Below, piece after piece: positions 58,225 to 64,000 of a DNA stretch of 64,000 nt. The stretch lies in contig NZ_JOOA01000002.1 of assembly GCF_000712055.1 (NCBI RefSeq), positions 2,480,001 to 2,544,000 on the forward strand, read 5' to 3'. The number at the start of each line of letters is the position of its first letter. Within the stretch, counting starts at the first letter, position 1. The position numbers were made by a program, and so were the translations under genes. Source of the stretch: Ruminococcus sp. HUN007. Lineage in GTDB: Bacteria; Bacillota; Clostridia; Oscillospirales; Ruminococcaceae. The notes below the pieces were generated by a model that saw nothing but the letters and a program-made list of their open reading frames with translations, did no database searches and was not told where the DNA came from.

Positions 58225-61200
58225 TTATACTGCCGGGCAGGAATTTTCAATGAAGTCTGCCACGTCAGTGTAAGGCATAGGCTTTCCGAAAAGATATCCC
58301 TGTACGAGTTCACAGCCGATATTCTGAAGGAACTGTACCTGCTGAGGGAATTCCACGCCTTCGCATACTACGCGTATGTTGATGTTGTGTGCCATATTGG
58401 TGATCGACTTTATTATCTCGGCAGGCTTTTTCTCAATAAGATTTTCAGTGAGGAAAGTCTTGTCTATCTTAAGTGAGTCAACAGGTATATCCTTAAGGAA
58501 GTTAAGAGTTGAATAGCCTGTACCGAAGTCGTCCATTGATATCCTGAATCCGCATTCACGCAGTTCAGACAGCACTGAGATCGTTTCATCCAGATTGTTT
58601 ACATAGGCACTTTCGGTAACTTCAAGCTCAATGTACTTTGGCGGAATATTATACTTTCCTGTAAGAGCCATGAGCCTTCTGACATATCCTTTTTCATGTA
58701 TGGTTATCTGTGACTGGTTTATTGCAATAGGAAGAACGCGCAGATCTGCGTCGAGCCTGCGGCGGATGTACGAGCACATCTGTTCGAGTACGCAGAAGTC
58801 TATGTCGCTTATAAATCCGTTTTCCTCGCAGACATCAATGAATTTGTCCGGAGTGAGAAGTCCGCGTACAGGATGGTTCCAGCGTACAAGCGCTTCCATA
58901 CTTACGTATTCGTGGTTGAGTATGTCGTACTGAGGCTGAACAAAAGTGCATATCTGACCGGTACGGCAGGCGTTCTGAATCTCACTGAGTATTTCGTATT
59001 TATGAAATTCTTCGCTGTACATTGAAGGCTCAAAGCGGATGTGAACAGAGCCTTTCTTTTTCTTTGCGTGTTCATGCGCTGTTATTGAACAGTCGATGAG
59101 CTGCTCGAATTCAGTGCTTCTGTTCGAGTCGTCTATCTGTACGTATCCGGCAGAGAACTTTATTTCGTTTTCGTCGAGAATGTTGAGCTTCTGAAGTCTG
59201 TAGTTTATCTCTTCCATACGGCGCATTACTGCGAAAGTATCATGTACCTGCGTCAGAATAAGGAAGTTGTCTGCAAACAGCCTTGTAAAGTATTCACCCG
59301 GTTTCAGGAATTCCTGAAGCATCGAGCAGATCTCTTTCAGCATCTTGTCGCCTTTTTCGTAGCCGAGTATATGATTTATATTCCGGAACTCTTTTATATC
59401 AGCGTTGTAGAGGTGATAAACAACTCCCGGTTCCTTAACTGCTTTCGAGGCTTTTTCCTTGAAATCGTAGAGAATGAGCTGCCTTCTGTCCGAAGCATTT
59501 TCTTCGGAATAAATTGCGTATCTTGTCTTGTCGAATCTTTTTGCATTGCTCAGCGCGGCTTCAGCTTTCCTGTAAAGCGATTCAAAGTCACAGCCGTGCG
59601 CAGGAGAGTAAGCGACTCCGACACATCCGGTGACAGTCTCGTGATCACTGTCGGGAGTTTCAAGATTGTTGCATATTGAACAGAGTTCCTTTGCAGTGAT
59701 GTTAAGATCGTCATAATCGCTGATGTCCTTGATGAAGATCAGAAATTCGTCTCCGTAGCTTTTGCCTGCTATTGAAGGACGCTTTACTGCAAGCAGCCCC
59801 TTTGAGACTGTGTCGAGTATTTTCTGACCTGCATCAGTTCCGTGGCGTTTCTGAAGGCTGCTGAAAGCGTTCAGGTCGAGCACGTAAAGCGCCTGCAGTT
59901 TTCTGCTGTTTTTACGGACGGAAAGATACTCATTCACAAGCCTGCGGAACAGGTCTTTCGGAACCATTACAGGCGGATGTACTGAAGTTGGTTCTTCAGG
60001 TATCTCTATGCCTGTGCTGTCGCCCAGGTCGGTGATTTTCATTGTGACAAAAATATCGCTTGATACATCTTCAGAGAAATATTTTACCTCAAGCTTTTCA
60101 CACTTTGGTTCCTGCGTTTCAGTGTTTATCCTGAAATCAAGACTGTAGCTGGTTTTACCCTCAAAATAATTTTTCCAGAGATTTTTAAGCGTAAGGTTTT
60201 CAGATATCATTTTCCTGTCAGCCGGGAAGACGTGTGAAATAATAATGTTCATCAGAAGCGAATCGTGATAGGTCTGCCCTGACAGCGACATGATCGTGCC
60301 GCATGGATTGCGGCATATAACTATTCTGCTCTGACTCAGGTTTACAAGAAAGACCATACGTTCATTTTCAGAAGCATCCCCTATCATGCTTTCAAGGTAT
60401 TCTTCCGATGTCATCTGCTCTGAGATGTCGGAAATAATAGCTATTGCCTTTGAAGGAGATTCGTTTACGCTTTCAATGGCTGACAGATCGGCCCTCAGCC
60501 AGATAGGACTTTCTGTTTCCGGCACGTACTTGAAAATACTGCTTCCGTTTCTTTTTCCGTTTCTTATGCTGTAGTAGAGGGAAGATATCGCCTCGTGAAA
60601 CGATTCGTGGATGCGTCTGGTCCTGAAAAGTTCGTCAGGCATATTTTCGATAATTTCCGGAATGCCGTATTTCCTGCTGAAGTATTCCGGAAATGTAAGA
60701 GTTCTTTTTTCAAAGTCTATTGTACAGTAAACATCAGAATTGCGAGCAGCTGCCATGGTAAGGACGGCTTTTGTGGTCGTCAGTTCGTTTTCTGTTTCCT
60801 TTAGTGCGGTAACATCATGAAATGTGCACATGTAGCATGGTTTGCTGTTTTCCAGGGTCGTGAATGAATCACAGGATACCCAGATGACCTTTCCGGTTGC
60901 AGTAACAGCGCGGCATATACCGGAACGCTCATTTCCCGAGCGCATGATCCCGCTTATGAAGCGGCTGTGGTCGTCAGGATGTATGATCAGTTCGCTTATG
61001 TTCTGACTGAACTTTTCCATGTCTTCTTCAGTATATCCGAAAAGCCGGAAAAAACCTTTGTTTGCCCTGATAAGAGCAGCATGAGTTTCCGTTCTGTCAA
61101 GTGAAAGCAGTGCACATGAAAGATTCTCGGTTATGTTATTAAGGAGCATACGGTTTTTCGTCAGGTCGAGTTCGGTTTTCTTTAAGTCGGTTATATCTTC

Positions 61201-61902
61201 TCCGATGCCCATGAAGTATTCGCTGCCGCATGATGAGACCATTTTTTTGAATGAGCAGCTGACCCATTTTATATTCTTGTTTTTATCTGTTACACGTACT
61301 GTACAGCTTGAAAAAGTATCAGATTTGTCGGAACATCTTATTGCATGGAGAAAATGATCGACATCGAGTGAATTCATGAAGTCTGTATAGCTCAGATTTA
61401 ATTCTGATATTTCTTCACGCGTGCAGGCTATGAGTTTCAGAAAGCTGTCGTTATAGTAGAACGGAAATTTGTCTGTACGTCTGAATTTGAATACGAGGGA
61501 ATGCATGCCGCGGAGCATCTCTTCCTGCTGTCTGAAGAAGTCAGAGTCTCCGAGTACGGAAAAAGCACATACTATTCTTTCGTAATTGTCATCTGTTACA
61601 TTATATATAAGGTTGCAGGTAACATAAATAAGTGTTCCGTCCTTTTTTATAAGTCTTAAGTCGATGCTTTCGAACGGATTTTCAGAAGACAGCGCTTCTT
61701 TTACGGAACGGTATTTTTCCAGATCGTCCGGATGGATTATCTTTGTCAGATCTCTTATTTCAGGATCAGTAAGGGAATTGTATCCGGTAAGACTGGAAAA
61801 TCTTGCGTCATATTCGCAGGTAACATGGTGGTTGCAGACATCAGTGATAAAAAAACAGTCACAGCTGTTGTCGTTGTAGCAAAGATCATTTGGTGAATAC
61901 AT
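58225..61902 (-). CDS. Multi-PAS, tandem GGDEF, EAL cyclic-di-GMP enzyme, 1225 aa
   Basis: A cytoplasmic signal protein that should make or, more likely, break c-di-GMP. Residues 1-620 contain about five PAS-type units (FSSLTGYNSLTDPEIRDLTK, GFFRLFGYTEEDMEKFSQN, and repeats of 'KIIWVSCxF'). A first GGDEF-like domain follows (LDLNAFSSLQKRHGTDAGQK, active loop SYGDEFLIF instead of GGDEF). A second, degenerate one has LFADNFLIL. The C-terminal EAL domain is intact: SMEALVRWNHP, AINQSQITI, LEVTES, MDDFGTGYSTLNFL, LKIDKTFL, VCEGVE and LVQGYLF. No membrane helix is visible. The c-di-GMP riboswitch at 52843 could respond to it. Confidence 0.9.
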   Translation of the reverse strand: MYSPNDLCYNDNSCDCFFITDVCNHHVTCEYDARFSSLTGYNSLTDPEIRDLTKIIHPDDLEKYRSVKEALSSENPFESIDLRLIKKDGTLIYVTCNLIYNVTDDNYERIVCAFSVLGDSDFFRQQEEMLRGMHSLVFKFRRTDKFPFYYNDSFLKLIACTREEISELNLSYTDFMNSLDVDHFLHAIRCSDKSDTFSSCTVRVTDKNKNIKWVSCSFKKMVSSCGSEYFMGIGEDITDLKKTELDLTKNRMLLNNITENLSCALLSLDRTETHAALIRANKGFFRLFGYTEEDMEKFSQNISELIIHPDDHSRFISGIMRSGNERSGICRAVTATGKVIWVSCDSFTTLENSKPCYMCTFHDVTALKETENELTTTKAVLTMAAARNSDVYCTIDFEKRTLTFPEYFSRKYGIPEIIENMPDELFRTRRIHESFHEAISSLYYSIRNGKRNGSSIFKYVPETESPIWLRADLSAIESVNESPSKAIAIISDISEQMTSEEYLESMIGDASENERMVFLVNLSQSRIVICRNPCGTIMSLSGQTYHDSLLMNIIISHVFPADRKMISENLTLKNLWKNYFEGKTSYSLDFRINTETQEPKCEKLEVKYFSEDVSSDIFVTMKITDLGDSTGIEIPEEPTSVHPPVMVPKDLFRRLVNEYLSVRKNSRKLQALYVLDLNAFSSLQKRHGTDAGQKILDTVSKGLLAVKRPSIAGKSYGDEFLIFIKDISDYDDLNITAKELCSICNNLETPDSDHETVTGCVGVAYSPAHGCDFESLYRKAEAALSNAKRFDKTRYAIYSEENASDRRQLILYDFKEKASKAVKEPGVVYHLYNADIKEFRNINHILGYEKGDKMLKEICSMLQEFLKPGEYFTRLFADNFLILTQVHDTFAVMRRMEEINYRLQKLNILDENEIKFSAGYVQIDDSNRSTEFEQLIDCSITAHEHAKKKKGSVHIRFEPSMYSEEFHKYEILSEIQNACRTGQICTFVQPQYDILNHEYVSMEALVRWNHPVRGLLTPDKFIDVCEENGFISDIDFCVLEQMCSYIRRRLDADLRVLPIAINQSQITIHEKGYVRRLMALTGKYNIPPKYIELEVTESAYVNNLDETISVLSELRECGFRISMDDFGTGYSTLNFLKDIPVDSLKIDKTFLTENLIEKKPAEIIKSITNMAHNINIRVVCEGVEFPQQVQFLQNIGCELVQGYLFGKPMPYTDVADFIENSCPAV

Positions 61903-62202
61903 TATAGGTTCTCCTCCCGTTAGGCCGGTGTGTTCTGAATATCACGCCTGCGTGCATGAAGCAGGATTCTGGGGTGAATATCTTAATAACTGACTTTACA
62001 CACAATTTGTATTATACGAATGTTCATAAAAAATATGACGTCCACTCTAATTATAGCCTGTAAGCAGAAAAAAATCAATACCGTATCAACAAGAACAAAA
62101 GAAATCTGTGAAATATCACGAAAATATGATTTTAAATACATATGAAATAGCAATGCAAAATGAAAAATAAAGAGATCCGGACGGAGAATACAGTTACAGA
62201 AA

Positions 62203-62233
62203 ACAAAAACAGCACCCGTAAAAGGGTGCTGTG
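62203..62233 (-). terminator. Terminator after the LRR lipoprotein gene
   Basis: ACAGCACCC and GGGTGCTGT pair over TTTTAC (minus), followed by TTTTTGTTTTC. The 352-bp gap 61903-62254 otherwise holds only the upstream region of the PAS-GGDEF-EAL gene. Confidence 0.85.
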
Positions 62234-62254
62234 AAATGAATTGCAATTATTGTT

Positions 62255-63347
62255 TTACTTTGTTTTTATTCCGTTTTCTTCAGCATATTTTTCAGCGGCA
62301 GAGCCTTTCTTTGTCTTTATGCTGAAATCTTCCTTCAGTAATTCTTCAGGATCACTTACGGCTTTTGAAGCATCGACGTTGTAGCCGAATGCTTTTTCAC
62401 CGATTTCCGTGACTGTTTCCGGTATTGCGGCTTCAGTGTAGTCCGGACACATGAAAAAGGCTTTTTCACCTATTTTTACGAGTGATTTCGGGAAGCTTAC
62501 TCCGGAAAGAGCTGAAGAACGGGCAAAAGCGAAATCTCCGATCTCGGTCACGCCTTCAGGAATAACCACCTTTTTTAACAGGCTGTCGCTGAAGCAGCTT
62601 TCCGGAATGACTGTGAGCGACTTTGAAATGGTGAGATCACAAAGCGTATCACATCCGGCGAATGCTCCTGTTCCGAGTTTTGTAACTGAATCCGGAATAA
62701 CGGCAGTTCTCAGATAATTACAGTTGTAGAAAGCGTATTCACCTATGGATTCGGTATTGCTTCCTGCCGACAGGGTCTTCATTGCGAAGCACTCGAAAAA
62801 TGCGTAATCTCCGATTTCCTTTACAGTGGATGGCAGAGAAACGCCGGCAAGTTCATGGCATGATGCGAAAGCACCTTCGCCGAGGATCTCGACACCTTCT
62901 GCAAACGTAAGTTCAGTAAGCGAAAAACAGTTGGTGAAAGCGCCTTTTTCAATTGTTTTTACACTTCCCGGGATGTGTATCGATGTGATAGTGTTTATAT
63001 TGTTTTCCCTGTAAGGCTTTTCATTCTGACCGTTCTGACCGGCTGTATCGTTTTTTTTCAAAACCGTCAAAAGCGTATTCAGCGATGGAAACAACAGGTT
63101 TGCCGTCTATCTCAGAAGGTATGTTTACTGTTTTTGAATTTCCCTTATATCCTCTGACAGTTATATTTCCGTCTTTTTCTTCGTATACAAACTCGGAAGC
63201 GTCGTTCGGGGTCACGTCACTGTCAGCAACGACAGGTACGGCCGGCGTGTCTGTACTTTTATCTGTATCAGTTTTATCTTTTTCGCATCCGCACACTGCA
63301 CATGAGACAAGTGCGAGTGAAAGGATGCAGCACAGGATCTTTTTCAT
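62255..63347 (-). CDS. BspA-like LRR lipoprotein (frameshifted in this sequence)
   Basis: The signal peptide MKKILCCILSLALVSCAVCG contains a lipobox cysteine. After an acidic linker a first LRR unit begins (GNITVRGYKGNSKTVNIPSE, IDGKPVVSIAEYAFDGFEK). A run of eight T on plus (63051-63058) breaks the frame; with seven it reads FEKNDTAGQNGQNEKPYREN and continues to 62255. About ten LRR_5 repeats follow (IEKGAFTNCFSLTELTFAEG, IGDYAFFECFAMKTLSAG), ending AEKYAEENGIKTK. Restored length is about 363 aa. It is probably a surface-bound adhesion or binding protein. Confidence 0.8.
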
Positions 63348-63399
63348 TGGCGGTTCTCCGTTATAGTTATTTTTTAGTAAAGAAATACGGACCAGGCTT

Positions 63400-64000
63400 T
63401 TACTTAGGCTTAACTTTCATTATGAATATTGTAAGGAAAGTCCATACCGTGTGATACAGAATGACCATAAGCGGTGTTATCTGTCCGATTATACCGATGA
63501 TCATGAATACTACTGCAAAGATAAGCGCAAGTATTGCTGATGTGCTCTGAAGCACAAGCCCTGTAAGCGAACTGTGATGGATGTTTCTTATGTTTGAAAG
63601 CGCCTTTGTGATGGATGAAAGCTTTCCGGTGCAGATGACAGAGGCACTTGATTTTTCAACCGGTGCTGTTATACGTTCGCAGAAGTCACGGTGTTCTTCA
63701 GGAATGATCTTTACCATGTCTCCCGGAAGGCCGAAGAGTCTTGCGATTCTCGGGGCTGTAACTGCACAGTCATTGTTTTTCACTATGACTGAAATATTGT
63801 TGTCGATGAGTTCGGAAAGATATTCTGATACCTTTTTGTCAGCTGTGAGCATTACGGTAAACACCGCAGCCAGATTGCCTGAAACTGAAAGGTAAAGAGG
63901 AATGCGGCCGTTCATTACAGCATCCTGATCCTTTGACTTTGACGGAATGCCTTCGATGTTGTGGTTTACCATCAGCTGACGTGTGCCAAGAAGAACACGC
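63400..64000 (-). CDS. P-type-ATPase-like protein, C-terminal part only
   Basis: The frame is open to the right edge of the window (RVLLGTRQLMVNHNIEGIPS at the edge), so the ATG at 63972 is internal. LYLSVSGNLAAVFTVMLTAD and KVSEYLSELIDNNISVIVKN resemble the HAD-type phosphorylation domain of P-type ATPases. The expected GDGxND motif is absent and replaced by a region rich in Thr/Ser (VICTGKLSSITKALSNIRNI). Two or three C-terminal transmembrane helices follow (LVLQSTSAILALIFAVVFMI, LMVILYHTVWTFLTIFIM). The missing motif suggests an inactive or modified relative. Confidence 0.6.
   Translation of the reverse strand, partial: RVLLGTRQLMVNHNIEGIPSKSKDQDAVMNGRIPLYLSVSGNLAAVFTVMLTADKKVSEYLSELIDNNISVIVKNNDCAVTAPRIARLFGLPGDMVKIIPEEHRDFCERITAPVEKSSASVICTGKLSSITKALSNIRNIHHSSLTGLVLQSTSAILALIFAVVFMIIGIIGQITPLMVILYHTVWTFLTIFIMKVKPK

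Noticed and set aside
61983..62246. 87-codon minus-strand hydrophobic ORF
   Set aside because: It begins within the terminator hairpin of the LRR gene and has no ribosome-binding site; the hydrophobicity is from T-rich DNA.

Overview
The window looks like a chromosome segment of a cellulolytic Ruminococcus, closest in style to R. flavefaciens. Three secreted enzymes or structural proteins carry dockerin modules and a fourth large secreted protein has an internal dockerin. Other pointers are many BspA-type leucine-rich proteins, low-to-medium GC, sigma-A promoters of the TTGACA-17-TATAAT type and a Firmicutes-type hrcA-grpE-dnaK-dnaJ operon with CIRCE. The genus is inferred from gene content only.

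Region 1 (1-19530) is a large type III CRISPR-Cas island, best read as III-D-like. A plus-strand operon (2276-6976) encodes a 66-aa CxxC/CxxC protein, a Csx20-like putative ring nuclease, a CARF-HEPN ribonuclease of the Csm6/Csx1 kind, a stand-alone CARF protein, a sigma-factor-like protein and Cas6. A convergent minus-strand operon (7042-14145) encodes an HD-less Cas10, a Csx10-like RAMP protein, a double Cas7, Csx19 and a TIGR03986-family RAMP. Then come cas2/cas1 and two CRISPR arrays (16 and 9 repeats), both transcribed leftwards from near-identical leaders. The space between and beside the arrays holds a cluster of very short ORFs with strong ribosome-binding sites, including seven copies or variants of a decapeptide gene (MPSIDVSVSW type) on a roughly 71-bp period, plus 20-, 33-, 46- and 87-codon ORFs. 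Five copies of one bipartite promoter motif (TATCACTTAA, then an AT-rich box 25 bp from the motif start) precede these ORFs and also the accessory operon. This coregulated CRISPR-linked micropeptide system is the most unusual content of the window.

Region 2 (19530-30600) is accessory: a truncated gene, a Phd-VapC type toxin-antitoxin pair, a DUF1016 nuclease, a GH16-propeller-dockerin protein, small unknown genes, XRE regulators, two paralogous lipoproteins, a PH-domain protein and a HAD phosphatase. Five copies of a double-hairpin terminator element punctuate it. Region 3 (30900-38500) carries secreted dockerin proteins: an 837-aa protein with three repeats, a CBM22-GH10 xylanase and a CotH-kinase protein. 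Region 4 (38650-52330) is housekeeping: ECF S component, DUF1893, dihydrouridine synthase, BspA-like LRR protein, aldo/keto reductase, the heat-shock operon and polyphosphate kinase. Region 5 (52480-64000) has tRNA-Leu, a cyclic-di-GMP-I riboswitch ahead of a type IV pilin-like gene, a VWA surface protein, an SseB protein, two tRNA-Ser genes, a PAS-GGDEF-EAL protein, an LRR lipoprotein and a partial P-type ATPase-like gene.

Seven genes, including cas6, a cas7, hrcA and several surface proteins, are each broken by one extra base in an A/T homopolymer. All seven errors are +1, which suggests insertion-biased sequencing error rather than seven real mutations. Those genes are described here as they would read with the run shortened by one base.
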